Below, in pieces: positions 17,891 through 26,628 of a stretch of 64,000 nt of DNA (its first letter is position 1; each line of letters opens with the position of its first letter). Origin of the DNA: Caldicellulosiruptor acetigenus (GTDB taxonomy: Bacteria; Bacillota; Thermoanaerobacteria; Caldicellulosiruptorales; Caldicellulosiruptoraceae); assembly GCF_026914305.1 (NCBI RefSeq), contig NZ_CP113866.1:2173501-2237500 (forward strand), given 5' to 3'. Position numbers and translations under genes: made by a program. Under the pieces are notes generated by a model that worked only from the letters and a program-made list of their open reading frames with translations, did not search any database and was not told the DNA's origin.

Positions 17891-18304
17891 TTATTCTTCT
17901 ACTCTGAATATCTCATCAGCAATTAGGATAAAGTTGCTCAGGTCAAAGAGGGAACTTCCTTCCGCGAAAAGTTCATAGAGCAAGATTTTTTTACTTGCAT
18001 GCAAAGCCTCAACCCAAGCTTTGAAATGCTTTAAATCTATAAAGTGTTCTTTTATAGCAGTAACATCGATAAACACAATGTCAAGAGATTCCTGCCAGAA
18101 CTCTATGCAAACGTTTGGAAAAAGAAGCCTTTTGAGCCACTGGTAAGACTTTTCACTTCCAAAAAAAGAAAACTTCTCAAGCTCAAGAAGACGCGTAAGA
18201 ACAAGAATACTTGAGATAAGATGAGCTTCGCCTACATAGGGTTTTAGAACTGTCAGTGCTTGGGAGGTCACAAGTTCATGTCCTTCAAGAACTATCATTT
18301 GCAT
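17891..18304 (-). CDS. Hypothetical protein, 137 aa
   Basis: I do not recognise this family. A GGGAGGATACG site precedes the ATG, and a terminator follows, so it is a convincing monocistronic gene. The protein is soluble, with alternating hydrophobic strands and helices (SLDIVFIDVTAIKE, ASKKILLYELFAEG) that suggest an alpha/beta fold such as a receiver-like or NAD-binding domain, but no catalytic motif is evident. It lies beside the SRP RNA gene, with no clear functional partner. Confidence 0.6.
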   Translation of the reverse strand: MQMIVLEGHELVTSQALTVLKPYVGEAHLISSILVLTRLLELEKFSFFGSEKSYQWLKRLLFPNVCIEFWQESLDIVFIDVTAIKEHFIDLKHFKAWVEALHASKKILLYELFAEGSSLFDLSNFILIADEIFRVEE

Positions 18305-18426
18305 CGTATCCTCCCTTTGTAATCCTTTGTTATATTTTTGTATATTATATTCTATAATTAAGTACCTGTCAATAAAATTATTAACTTTTAGATTTATCTT
18401 CCTGGAAAAAATATAAAAAATAAAAT

Positions 18427-18701
18427 GGCTGTGCGACCAGCTTCGATATAACCCTCCTGGTGAAATAGCAGACCCGACAGGCTCCTGTCATGCACCCCTG
18501 CGGCACACGCGAAAAACTGCTTACCGTTGCTTCCTTCCGGACCTGGCGGGGTTCACAGCCCTCGCGTTGCGCAGGACACAACCATCCTCACCCCGGCCTG
18601 CCCTCAATGCCAAAAGGGTTATACCTCAGTCTGGCTATTCGACCCCGCTATAGCGGATTGCGGGTTACAGGGCACCGCTACCTCCCCGTCATAGCACAGC
18701 C
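18427..18701 (-). ncRNA. ffs: Signal recognition particle RNA, large bacterial type
   Basis: The minus strand holds the apical SRP domain GGTCCGGAAGGAAGCAACGG with its GGAA tetraloop and the asymmetric internal loop that binds Ffh. The ends pair (GGCTGTGC / GCACAGCC), giving about 275 nt with Alu-like 5' hairpins, as in Gram-positive bacteria. A T-rich stretch (ATTTTATTTTTTATATTTTTT) follows the 3' end as terminator. The open reading frames across it on both strands are chance. Confidence 0.95.
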
Positions 18702-18746
18702 AATTCTATTATACTCTTAAAACCTTCTAAAATCAACTGCCAAAAT

Positions 18747-19034
18747 TTACTTGCCGTTTGCCTGAACAAGCCACACATGAGCAAGTTCAAGTGCTTTGTA
18801 AAGATTGTCGGCTTCAGCCTTTTTTACAACTCTTTCTTTCACAGTGAGCTTTGGATTGTTTATCTGAAGTTCAACCGAAATAGGTGATGCTATTTTGTGT
18901 CCTTTATATTCCTCAGTTCCCAGCACTACAAACACTGCAACAAATTTGTCGTCTGGATTTCCATAGTGGATGAGGTTATTTCTAATTTTGTATACTTCTC
19001 TTCCTCTATATTTGAAAACCTGTGGTAGGCTCAT
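18747..19034 (-). CDS. Conserved hypothetical small protein, 95 aa
   Basis: A 95-residue basic, strand-rich protein (VFKYRGREVYKIRNNLIHYGNP ... KFVAVFVVLGTEEYKG). I do not recognise a named family. It has no signal peptide or membrane helix. The C-terminal helix EADNLYKALELAHVWLVQANG is amphipathic. It lies alone between SRP RNA and the cyanophycin-synthetase-like gene on the same strand. Confidence 0.6.
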   Translation of the reverse strand: MSLPQVFKYRGREVYKIRNNLIHYGNPDDKFVAVFVVLGTEEYKGHKIASPISVELQINNPKLTVKERVVKKAEADNLYKALELAHVWLVQANGK

Positions 19035-19111
19035 AGCAAAATCAACTCCTAATCACCATAAATTTTTAAAACTTCTCATAGTGGATATGATACTAAACTT
19101 TATTGTCTTTT

Positions 19112-21337
19112 TCAAGCATTGTTCACAAAATTCTTTTTCCTTTTTGCCAGCCCCTCTCTTATTTCAAATGTAACATCTCTATTTAAAGGTTCTGGCAGTA
19201 CAATAAACACACCATCTCCCTTTTTGGCTCTCCTTATACCTTCAGACACCATCTCAACCACATCTGAAAACCTTTCTATTTGCCGGCTTATAATTTTACC
19301 TCTGTCCTCTATAAAGTCCAGATTTTGTTCTTGTCTCTTTTCACATACAAAATAAAGATTTTTTATTCCTATTGAGCTGAGGCTCAAAGCAAGAATTTTC
19401 ATGTGTTCCTTCTTATTAAGGCTGTCAATAATTACTTTGACACCATTTATATCAAATATATTAAATTTTCCTGGATTTTGATGTGAATCGTTCTTGTACT
19501 CAGTCAAAAATCTATATATAATCTCACTGTCAACACCGTAAAAATGCAGTGCTGCTATTGTCTGAAGAATATTGTCAACTGCAAACATAAGCTTGCCATC
19601 GTATGAATATGGAATCTCCCTGATGTTGCAAAACGAAAAAACCTGCTGACCATCGAAAATCTTCACAACATCATTCTCAAGATACACACAGGGTCTTTTC
19701 ATCTCTATATGAGCCTTTAAATCTGGATGATGATTTGAAATAGATGTAAATACAATCTTACATCTCGCTTTTGCACTGTACAGGTATTTATAAGCATCGT
19801 TGACGTTCAAAATTAGATATCCATTTTCTTTAATGCTTCTGGAAAACAAAAGGTTTTTTTCTATCTGATTTTGAGAAAATGTATTGGTAATAATGCCTAT
19901 CTCGGGTTCTATTTCTATCTCATCAATACATTTTTCTGGATTGAATTCAACAAGTTTTATGTCCGACAAGTCCCCAAAATTTCTTAGATAGAAATTCTCT
20001 ATTTCACTATCAATGGATGTTTCCAGACCGCATCTTTGAAAAATGTACCTCATTATTTGCAAAATTGTACTCTTACCGTACGTCCCTGACACAGCAATTA
20101 TCGGCACAGATGGATTTGGCATCTTTTCAAAATACACATCCAGAATAGTATTGAAAATATCGCAGCCACATATCTGCGAAAATATACGAAGGTCACAACT
20201 TGTTTCAACATCAACAACATATCCACCTACAACCGAATATGGCAGGGAAATATCTTCTGTAACAAAGTCTAAGATGGTCATTACATATCCAAATCTTTCT
20301 GCAATCTTAACAAAAAGTTGTTGGTTTTCGTATGCTACCTTTTCTGTAACATCTGTGGTTATACACCCTGTTTTAAAACTGGTCGGTTCCTTTAAAAAGA
20401 CATTCATTCCCTTGGGCAAAATATCGTCCAAGGTAAATCCCTGTTTTAAAATATTCTTTTGAATATATTTATTATTTTTCTCACCTTGGTCTAAAAGTTC
20501 TGAAATTTTTCTCTTACCATCACCTACAATGTATGGAGAGGTTCTTTCAACAGCTGCCACGACTTTTCCATTTACAACCAGGACTTTATAGCTTTTACCC
20601 GGTACGTATCTTTCAACAATCACTCTGCTATCCATGCTTTTTACCATATCAAATGCTTCCAATGCCTGCTGATTTGTTCTGATATTTACTATGTTTGGAG
20701 AGTCTTTTTTGCAGCCTTTTATCGAAATTGGGAATCCCAGCTTTTTTATGCTGTCCATCAGTTGGTCAGAAGTAAAGACTACTTCAAATGGTACAACTGG
20801 AAAAGAGTTTAGTTTTAAAAATCTTCGTTGGAGTTCTCTGTCGCTTGACAAACTAACCCTGCTAAAGTCATGCTCACTTATAATGGAAGCAAAAAGCTTT
20901 GCATACTTCCCCTCACCCAGCATGAATGTATCTGTATATCCAATTCTCGTAAATCTGATACCTCTCTTTGTGCAGGCATTTTTCAAAAGTCTTGTATTTG
21001 GCGAAAGTTCTGTTTCAATTGTGAGCTTTTTTAACTTTGAAATCTTGTCAGGAAAATGTTCAGGGATGGTTCCTTTTTCTATGCACTCTAAGGCAAACTC
21101 TATGACCCTGTGTACAAGCATTTGATTGTCATGTTCAATCAAAACCTCTATATGGTCATCAAAATTCAGGCATTCCCAGTACTCAACCAAGTTGTATCCT
21201 ATAAGGTTTTGAATATGGATGCAAAGCTTAGCAAAGTTTCTTGCCTCTTCGAGTTTTCCTTTTACCTTTAATACCACAACCTTTTTGTCTGAATAGATAT
21301 TTCTGTTATTGTAAACCTTGATATTTTCAATCTTCAT
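19112..21337 (-). CDS. Divergent cyanophycin synthetase-like ATP-grasp/Mur-ligase protein
   Basis: A 741-residue protein aligned in order with CphA: N-terminal domain IENIKVYNNRNIY, ATP-grasp region (about residues 165-390) with IVERYVPGKSYKVLVVNGKVVAAVER and YIVGDGKRKISELL, then a Mur-ligase domain with P-loop VSGTYGKSTILQI. CphA polymerises aspartate and arginine. Departures here are large: the glycine-rich ATP loop reads KGCKKDSPNI, the usual NAAPG metal loop reads VETSCDL, GTNGKTT is GTYGKST, and total length is about 130 residues short. No cyanophycinase or isoaspartyl dipeptidase is nearby. It may have another substrate or have lost one active site. Confidence 0.7.
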   Translation of the reverse strand: MKIENIKVYNNRNIYSDKKVVVLKVKGKLEEARNFAKLCIHIQNLIGYNLVEYWECLNFDDHIEVLIEHDNQMLVHRVIEFALECIEKGTIPEHFPDKISKLKKLTIETELSPNTRLLKNACTKRGIRFTRIGYTDTFMLGEGKYAKLFASIISEHDFSRVSLSSDRELQRRFLKLNSFPVVPFEVVFTSDQLMDSIKKLGFPISIKGCKKDSPNIVNIRTNQQALEAFDMVKSMDSRVIVERYVPGKSYKVLVVNGKVVAAVERTSPYIVGDGKRKISELLDQGEKNNKYIQKNILKQGFTLDDILPKGMNVFLKEPTSFKTGCITTDVTEKVAYENQQLFVKIAERFGYVMTILDFVTEDISLPYSVVGGYVVDVETSCDLRIFSQICGCDIFNTILDVYFEKMPNPSVPIIAVSGTYGKSTILQIMRYIFQRCGLETSIDSEIENFYLRNFGDLSDIKLVEFNPEKCIDEIEIEPEIGIITNTFSQNQIEKNLLFSRSIKENGYLILNVNDAYKYLYSAKARCKIVFTSISNHHPDLKAHIEMKRPCVYLENDVVKIFDGQQVFSFCNIREIPYSYDGKLMFAVDNILQTIAALHFYGVDSEIIYRFLTEYKNDSHQNPGKFNIFDINGVKVIIDSLNKKEHMKILALSLSSIGIKNLYFVCEKRQEQNLDFIEDRGKIISRQIERFSDVVEMVSEGIRRAKKGDGVFIVLPEPLNRDVTFEIREGLAKRKKNFVNNA

Positions 21338-21412
21338 CCCAAGAAAAGTTTCTCTCCTTCTTTACTTTTTATTCTGTATTCTTCCCCCTTCAAAAAAGAC
21401 TAATACCTGCAA

Positions 21413-21446
21413 AAAAAATAAGCAGGGAAAATGTTACTTCCCTGCC
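21413..21446 (-). terminator. Intrinsic terminator overlapping the gntR stop codon
   Basis: Minus-strand stem GCAGGGAA / TTCCCTGC with the TAA stop of the GntR gene in its loop, followed by TTATTTTTTTT. Confidence 0.8.
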
Positions 21447-22129
21447 GCTGTTCTCTCTTCACTCTTCTTCTGTTCAATTAGATTTTTTGCTGCGTTTTTG
21501 ACATGAAGTTTCATGTACTCTTCCGCCTTGTCAGGGTCTCTGCTGACTATTGCTTCGTATATGAGTTTGTGTTCTTCCATAGCCTCCTCAAGCCTGCCAG
21601 GTGTCTCAAAAGAGGTTGCTCTTGCCCTTATTATATAGCTGTGGAAGGTGGATAAAACATGTTCAAGCGGCTTGCTTTTTGAAGCTTTGTAAATGAGCTG
21701 GTGAAACTGCGAATCAGTTTTCATAACCTTTGGAATATCTTTTTTCTTTGTGTAAAGCTCCATAAGAGTTATGATTTCAGTGAGCTCATCCTCTTCGTCT
21801 TTCGTAATCTTCTGAGCAGCCCAGCGCGCAGCAAGACCATCCAAAAGCATCCTGATTGTGTATATATCCTCTATGTCCTGAGCAGTAACACCTGCAACAA
21901 ACGCACCCTTGTGAGGAATAGAATACACAAGCCCTTCAAGTTCAAGCTGGCGCAGCGCCTCTCTTATCGGTGTTCGTGAAACACCAAGCTCTTCAGCAAG
22001 TTTTACCTCAACAAGAGGGTCTCCTGGCTTTAAAATTCCCATTAAAATCTTTTCTTTTATCACTTCAAAAATCTTCTCATACAAAGGGGAGTATCTTGCA
22101 TCTTTATCATCTGAATAACTATATACCAT
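21434..22129 (-). CDS. GntR-family transcriptional regulator, FCD type
   Basis: About 231 residues. The N-terminal winged helix has LGVSRTPIREALRQLELEGLV, and the C-terminal FCD all-helical effector domain (about residues 80-220) has metal/ligand-binding positions in the HQLIYKAS and EEHKLIYEAI segments. It is the last gene after aconitase and isocitrate dehydrogenase, 28 bp behind idh, so it probably regulates its own operon through citrate or a related organic acid. A TTGTATAC-type operator, typical of FCD regulators, overlaps the operon promoter. I use the ATG after TTG; the longer start adds one residue. Confidence 0.88.
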   Translation of the reverse strand: MVYSYSDDKDARYSPLYEKIFEVIKEKILMGILKPGDPLVEVKLAEELGVSRTPIREALRQLELEGLVYSIPHKGAFVAGVTAQDIEDIYTIRMLLDGLAARWAAQKITKDEEDELTEIITLMELYTKKKDIPKVMKTDSQFHQLIYKASKSKPLEHVLSTFHSYIIRARATSFETPGRLEEAMEEHKLIYEAIVSRDPDKAEEYMKLHVKNAAKNLIEQKKSEERTAAGK

Positions 22130-22157
22130 CAAAAACCACCTTCAAACTCTTTATTTT

Positions 22158-23165
22158 TTATATCCTTTCCATCTCACGGATGACTGCATCTGCAAACTCT
22201 TTTGTACCTGTTGAGCCTCCAAGGTCGTATGTAACCTCTTTACCTTCTTTTATAACTTTAGCCACCGCCTTTTCAACTCTATCAGCTGCTTCAAGTTCGC
22301 CCAAGTACCTCAGCATCATGACACCAGAAAGTATAGTTGCGGTTGGGTTTGCCAAGTTCTGTCCTGCTCTTTTTGGTGCAGAACCATGGATTGGCTCAAA
22401 TACTGCCCCATCTTCGCCAATGTTAGCACCTGGCGCTATTCCCAAACCTCCCACAAGCCCTGCTGCCAAGTCAGACAGGATATCTCCGTACATGTTTGGC
22501 ATAACCAAAACGTCGTAGTTTTCTGGGCTTTGGACAAGCTTCATGCTCATTGCATCAACAATCATATCTTCAAACTCTATATCTGGATAGTCCTGCGCTA
22601 CCTTTCTTGCACATTCTAAAAATAGTCCGTCTGTAAGTTTTTGGATGTTTGCCTTGTGAACAGCTGTAACCTTTCTTCTCTTTTCTCTTCTTGCAAGCTC
22701 AAATGCATACCTGACAATCCTCTCGCTTGCCTTTCTTGTTATTATTTTAACACCAACTGCTGCATCATCTCCAGCCATGTATTCAATCCCTGCATAAAGG
22801 TCTTCTGTGTTTTCTCTTACAATGATCAAATCCACATTTGTGTATCTTGAAGGAACACCTTCGTACGACTTGACAGGTCTTACATTTGCATAGAGGTTAA
22901 GAGCTTGTCTGAGCGCAACATTCACACTTCTAAACCCTGTCCCGACCGGTGTTGTAATAGGACCTTTGAGTGCAACTTTGTTTCTCTTAACACTTTCCAA
23001 CACATGGTCAGGAAGTGGTGTCCCATACTGCCCCATAACCTTTTCGCCAGCTTCTACAACTTCCCACTCTATTTTTACACCCGATGAATCCAAAACTCTT
23101 CTTGCCGCCTCTGTGACCTCTGGTCCAATACCATCGCCAGGAATAAGTGTAATTCTGTATGCCAT
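22158..23165 (-). CDS. NAD-dependent isocitrate dehydrogenase (decarboxylating)
   Basis: A 335-residue beta-decarboxylating dehydrogenase of the IDH/IPMDH family. Substrate-binding segments [16 protein letters not shown] and [14 protein letters not shown], and metal-binding [31 protein letters not shown], are intact. The serine and NTED motif in the substrate loop favour isocitrate over isopropylmalate, and the downstream [13 protein letters not shown] is usual for the NAD-type short enzyme. It would make 2-oxoglutarate for glutamate synthesis. The location directly after aconitase supports this. A hairpin of limited T run lies in the 71-bp gap between the genes. Confidence 0.9.
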   Translation of the reverse strand: MAYRITLIPGDGIGPEVTEAARRVLDSSGVKIEWEVVEAGEKVMGQYGTPLPDHVLESVKRNKVALKGPITTPVGTGFRSVNVALRQALNLYANVRPVKSYEGVPSRYTNVDLIIVRENTEDLYAGIEYMAGDDAAVGVKIITRKASERIVRYAFELARREKRRKVTAVHKANIQKLTDGLFLECARKVAQDYPDIEFEDMIVDAMSMKLVQSPENYDVLVMPNMYGDILSDLAAGLVGGLGIAPGANIGEDGAVFEPIHGSAPKRAGQNLANPTATILSGVMMLRYLGELEAADRVEKAVAKVIKEGKEVTYDLGGSTGTKEFADAVIREMERI

Positions 23166-23202
23166 TCTTTGTCCTCCTCACATCAAGATTTGTGACAACC
23201 TC

Positions 23203-23228
23203 AATAAAGAGGGGATTTAATTCCCCTC
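23203..23228. terminator. Intra-operon hairpin between aconitase and idh
   Basis: Near-perfect stem AAGAGGGGA / TCCCCTCTT with a short AT loop and only a weak T run on the minus side (TTTATTG). It may attenuate or stabilise the mRNA ends rather than end transcription. Confidence 0.5.
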
Positions 23229-23236
23229 TTCATTAT

Positions 23237-25168
23237 TTATTTCATACCCATAGCTTTTGTAAGGTTCAAAAGTCCACCATGCAAAATCATCTGACGCTGT
23301 CTGTCTGTCAGGTTTAAAATCATTCTGTATTTTAATCCTTTTGTGACATTTTCAATTATTAAAACATCGCTTTTTTCTATCTGCTCTCTTGCATTTTCAA
23401 TTTTGAGCTCATCCATCTCTTCAATTGTATCATAATCGCTCGGATTTTCAAACACCATTGGAATGATTCCGTTGTTTATTAAATTTGCCATGTGAATTCG
23501 TGCAAAACTCTTCGCCAAAACCCCTTTTATACCCAAATAAAGCGGCACAAGTGCTGCATGTTCTCTTGAAGAACCCTGTCCATAGTTTACTCCACCTACT
23601 ATAAACCCACCGTCATTTTCGCGTGCTTTTTTAGGAAAATCAGGATCGCATGGTGTCAAGCAGTAGTCAGACAAATACGGGATGTTTGACCTGTATGGCA
23701 AAAGCTTTGCATTTGAAGGCATAATGTGGTCTGTTGTGATATTGTCTCCAAGCTTTATCAAAACTTTTCCTACAACAACATCCGGCAAAGGCTTTCCTTG
23801 TGGGAACGGTTTTATATTCGGTCCTCTTATAACCTCAACCTCGTCTGGATTTTCAGCAGGTGGCACTATTAAATTGTCATTTATCAAAAAACTCTTTGGC
23901 ATCTCAACCTGTGGCTCATCACCAAGGGTTCTTGGGTCTGTGATATACCCTGTGATGGCAGAAGCTGCAGCAGTCTCAGGTGAGACAAGGTAAACTTTTG
24001 CAGAAGGTGTGCCGCTTCTACCTTCAAAGTTTCTGTTAAATGTTCTGAGCGAAATACCATTTGTTCTTGGTGCTTGACCCATTCCTATACAAGGACCACA
24101 TGCACACTCTAAAATCCTTGCACCAGCTGCAACCATTGATGCCAGCGCACCGTTTTGAGCAAGCATGTTCAGAACCTGTTTTGAACCTGGAGATATGACA
24201 AGCGATACATGCTCTGCAATAGTTTTTCCTTCCAAAATCTTTGCAACCTTCATGAGGTCCTTGTAAGATGAGTTTGTACAGCTTCCAATTGCAACCTGGT
24301 CAACCTTTATACCTTTTAGCTCGCTCACAGGCACAACATTGTCAGGGCTGTGCGGGCATGCTGCAAGCGGCACCAAGCTCGATAAATCTATCTCAATTTC
24401 CTCATCATACTGTGCATCGGGGTCTGGCAAAATCTCAACAAAGTCAACCTCTCTCCCCTGTGCTTTCAAAAATTCGTATGTCACCTCATCAGATGGGAAT
24501 ATAGAAGTTGTTGCACCAAGTTCTGCTCCCATATTGGTAATTGTAGCTCTCTCTGGTATAGATAAAGTTTTTACACCTTCACCTGTGTATTCAAAAATCT
24601 TGCCCACGCCGCCTTTGACTGTGAGCCTTCTCAAAAGCTCCAAAATAATATCCTTTGCAGAAACCCAAGGTTGGAGCTTGCCTTTGAGGTTTACTTTTAC
24701 AATCTTTGGCATAATTAAGTAATATTCGCCACCACCCATTGCAACTGCAACATCCAAACCACCTGCACCAATTGCAAGCATGCCTATTCCACCAGCTGTT
24801 GGTGTGTGGCTGTCCGAACCCAAAAGTGTCTGTCCTGGAACTGCAAACCTTTCCAAATGAACCTGGTGGCAGATTCCATTTCCGGGCTTGGAAAAATATA
24901 TTCCATGTTTTTTTGCAACTGTCTGTATGTATAGATGATCATCTGCATTCTCCGGTCCTGTCTGAAGAGTGTTGTGGTCAATGTATGCAACAGACCTTTT
25001 AGTCTTTACCCTGTCAATACCCATTGCTTCAAACTGAAGATATGCCATTGTACCTGTTGAGTCTTGAGTAAGTGTCTGATCAATCCTGATTGCAATCTCT
25101 TTTCCGGGTATCATTTCACCTTTTACAAGGTGCTGCTTTATAATTTTTTGCGCAACCGTCAAACCCAT
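23237..25168 (-). CDS. Aconitate hydratase
   Basis: A 643-residue [4Fe-4S] aconitase of the short form common in Clostridia and archaea. Cluster-ligating cysteines lie in QVAIGSCTNSSYKDL and ECACGPCIGMGQAP; substrate arginines are seen in RTFNRNFEGRSG and NYGQGSSREHAAL. The swivel domain is the C-terminal ~170 residues. It interconverts citrate and isocitrate in the cytoplasm. It is the first gene of an operon with isocitrate dehydrogenase and a GntR regulator. No Si-type citrate synthase gene is in the window. Confidence 0.95.
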   Translation of the reverse strand: MGLTVAQKIIKQHLVKGEMIPGKEIAIRIDQTLTQDSTGTMAYLQFEAMGIDRVKTKRSVAYIDHNTLQTGPENADDHLYIQTVAKKHGIYFSKPGNGICHQVHLERFAVPGQTLLGSDSHTPTAGGIGMLAIGAGGLDVAVAMGGGEYYLIMPKIVKVNLKGKLQPWVSAKDIILELLRRLTVKGGVGKIFEYTGEGVKTLSIPERATITNMGAELGATTSIFPSDEVTYEFLKAQGREVDFVEILPDPDAQYDEEIEIDLSSLVPLAACPHSPDNVVPVSELKGIKVDQVAIGSCTNSSYKDLMKVAKILEGKTIAEHVSLVISPGSKQVLNMLAQNGALASMVAAGARILECACGPCIGMGQAPRTNGISLRTFNRNFEGRSGTPSAKVYLVSPETAAASAITGYITDPRTLGDEPQVEMPKSFLINDNLIVPPAENPDEVEVIRGPNIKPFPQGKPLPDVVVGKVLIKLGDNITTDHIMPSNAKLLPYRSNIPYLSDYCLTPCDPDFPKKARENDGGFIVGGVNYGQGSSREHAALVPLYLGIKGVLAKSFARIHMANLINNGIIPMVFENPSDYDTIEEMDELKIENAREQIEKSDVLIIENVTKGLKYRMILNLTDRQRQMILHGGLLNLTKAMGMK

Positions 25169-25223
25169 CTGCCTTAAAACCTCCCAAAAAACTTTGATTG
25201 TGATTGTTAAAAATACCTTTTAT

Positions 25224-25254
25224 ATTATAGCATTAAAGTATACCTGTATACAAG
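25224..25254 (-). promoter_or_regulatory. Promoter of the aconitase operon with overlapping GntR-type operator
   Basis: Minus strand TTGTAT (25248-25253), 18-bp spacer, TATAAT (25224-25229). The -35 box and spacer carry CTTGTATACAGGTATACTTT, in which GTATAC occurs twice in a pseudo-palindrome (25236-25254). TTGTATAC halves are typical of FCD-type GntR sites; binding here would block the polymerase. Confidence 0.65.
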
Positions 25255-25271
25255 AGCGTGAATTTAAAAAT

Positions 25272-25300
25272 CCCCTTCCTGGCTTTATGCCAGAAAGGGG
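25272..25300. terminator. Intrinsic terminator after the binding-protein gene
   Basis: Stem CCCCTTCCTGGC / GCCAGAAAGGGG with a 5-nt loop; minus side followed by ATTTTTAAATT. Confidence 0.8.
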
Positions 25301-25309
25301 ACAAAATTT

Positions 25310-26482
25310 TTAAGGATTTAGTTTTTGTTTGAATGTCTGAACACCATTTTTAATCTCGATTATAACCGCAGACTTCTTTGCATTATGTTTTGCATCTATT
25401 GAGATAATTCCAGTAACTCCCACAAAGTTCTTTGTGTTTTCAAGTGCCCTGCGCAGTTTTTCTCTGTCTGTTGTAGAGTTGGCTCTTTTTATTGCATCTG
25501 CTATGAAGTAGCCCAAATCATAACCCAGTGCTGAAAGTGCGTTTGGTTCAATCTTATACTTTGCTTGATATTTTTTCTTGAATTCTTGCACTCGCTTATC
25601 TGTGTCCTGGGAGGAATAATGTGTTGAGAAAAAGACATTTGTTGCATATTTGCTTCCTGCTTTCTCAACAACCTTCGGGTCGTCAAACCCGTCAGAACCC
25701 AAAATTGGTATCCACATTCCAAGCTCTCTTGCCTGCTTGATGATAAGTCCAGCCTCATCATAGTATACAGGGGCAAATAAAGCTTGAGGTTTTTTGTCTC
25801 TTATCTTTGTTAAGATTCCGTTGAAGTCTTGTTCGCCTTTTACGAAAGCCTCTTCAGCAACTACTTTCCCGCCACCTTTGGTAAATGTTTCTTTGAAGTT
25901 CTTGTAAAGTCCTTTGCTGTAGTCTGATGATGCATCATAGATAATTGCTGCTGTTTTTAGCTTTAATGTTTTTAGTGCAAAGTTTGCCATAACGCTTCCT
26001 TGGAATGAGTCATTAAAGCAGATTCTAAAAACGTATGCCTTTGTCTTACCTGTTCTTTCATCAATTGTAACCGAATCATCAGTAGCAGTTGCTGATACAA
26101 GTGGAACTTTGTATCTTGTAGCGGCAATTGAAGCAGATTTTGTTGCCCCTGATGTCACAGGGCTTAACATTGCTAAAACATTCTCTTTTGTCGCAAGCCT
26201 TGTTGCAATATTTAACGCTTCTGTCTTGTCAGACTTGTTATCATATACAACAAGCTCAATTTTTTTACCCAAAACTCCACCTTTGCTATTGATTTCATCA
26301 ATTGCCATTCTAAGCCCTTCCAAATTTCTTTGCCCGAACTGAGCAACAGCACCTGACAGCTCAAGATTCACACCAAGTCGTATAGTTTTCGAGCTGGATG
26401 ATTGAGCATATGAAAAAACTGAAATGATAAGCACCAGGACTACCATAATACCAATAATTTTTTGAAAGTTTAATCTTTTCAC
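25310..26482 (-). CDS. ABC-transporter substrate-binding protein, branched-chain amino acid type
   Basis: A 390-residue periplasmic-binding-protein fold of the LivJ type. Signal peptide IIGIMVVLVLIISVFSYAQ, then IRLGVNLELSGAVAQFGQ, the usual start of this family, and SPVTSGATKSASIAATRYKVPLVSATATDDSVT in the ligand cleft. No lipobox cysteine is visible, unusual for a Gram-positive solute-binding protein. No permease or ATPase genes are adjacent, so it is either an orphan receptor or works with a remote LivHMGF. Terminators flank it, so it is monocistronic. Confidence 0.88.
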   Translation of the reverse strand: MKRLNFQKIIGIMVVLVLIISVFSYAQSSSSKTIRLGVNLELSGAVAQFGQRNLEGLRMAIDEINSKGGVLGKKIELVVYDNKSDKTEALNIATRLATKENVLAMLSPVTSGATKSASIAATRYKVPLVSATATDDSVTIDERTGKTKAYVFRICFNDSFQGSVMANFALKTLKLKTAAIIYDASSDYSKGLYKNFKETFTKGGGKVVAEEAFVKGEQDFNGILTKIRDKKPQALFAPVYYDEAGLIIKQARELGMWIPILGSDGFDDPKVVEKAGSKYATNVFFSTHYSSQDTDKRVQEFKKKYQAKYKIEPNALSALGYDLGYFIADAIKRANSTTDREKLRRALENTKNFVGVTGIISIDAKHNAKKSAVIIEIKNGVQTFKQKLNP

Positions 26483-26525
26483 GTCCTACCATCCTCCCTT
26501 TAATAATTTTGTGACAATAATCAAA

Positions 26526-26572
26526 AAAGGCAAAGGACTGCTCTTTCAAAAGGCCCCTTTGCCTTTTCGCCT
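26526..26572 (-). terminator. Terminator at the end of the nif operon
   Basis: Eleven-bp stem AAAGGCAAAGG / CCTTTGCCTTT followed by TTTTTT on the minus strand. It closes the nif transcript after nifV and is closely similar to the hairpin at 38399-38437 on the other flank. Confidence 0.85.
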
Positions 26573-26628
26573 ATTACTATGTTGGAAATATTTTAGCATA
26601 AAACTTATCATTTTTCAATACCTTAATT

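Noticed and set aside
18490-18720. Open reading frames on both strands between 18381 and 18720
   Set aside because: They lie over the SRP RNA gene, and the peptides resemble no family.
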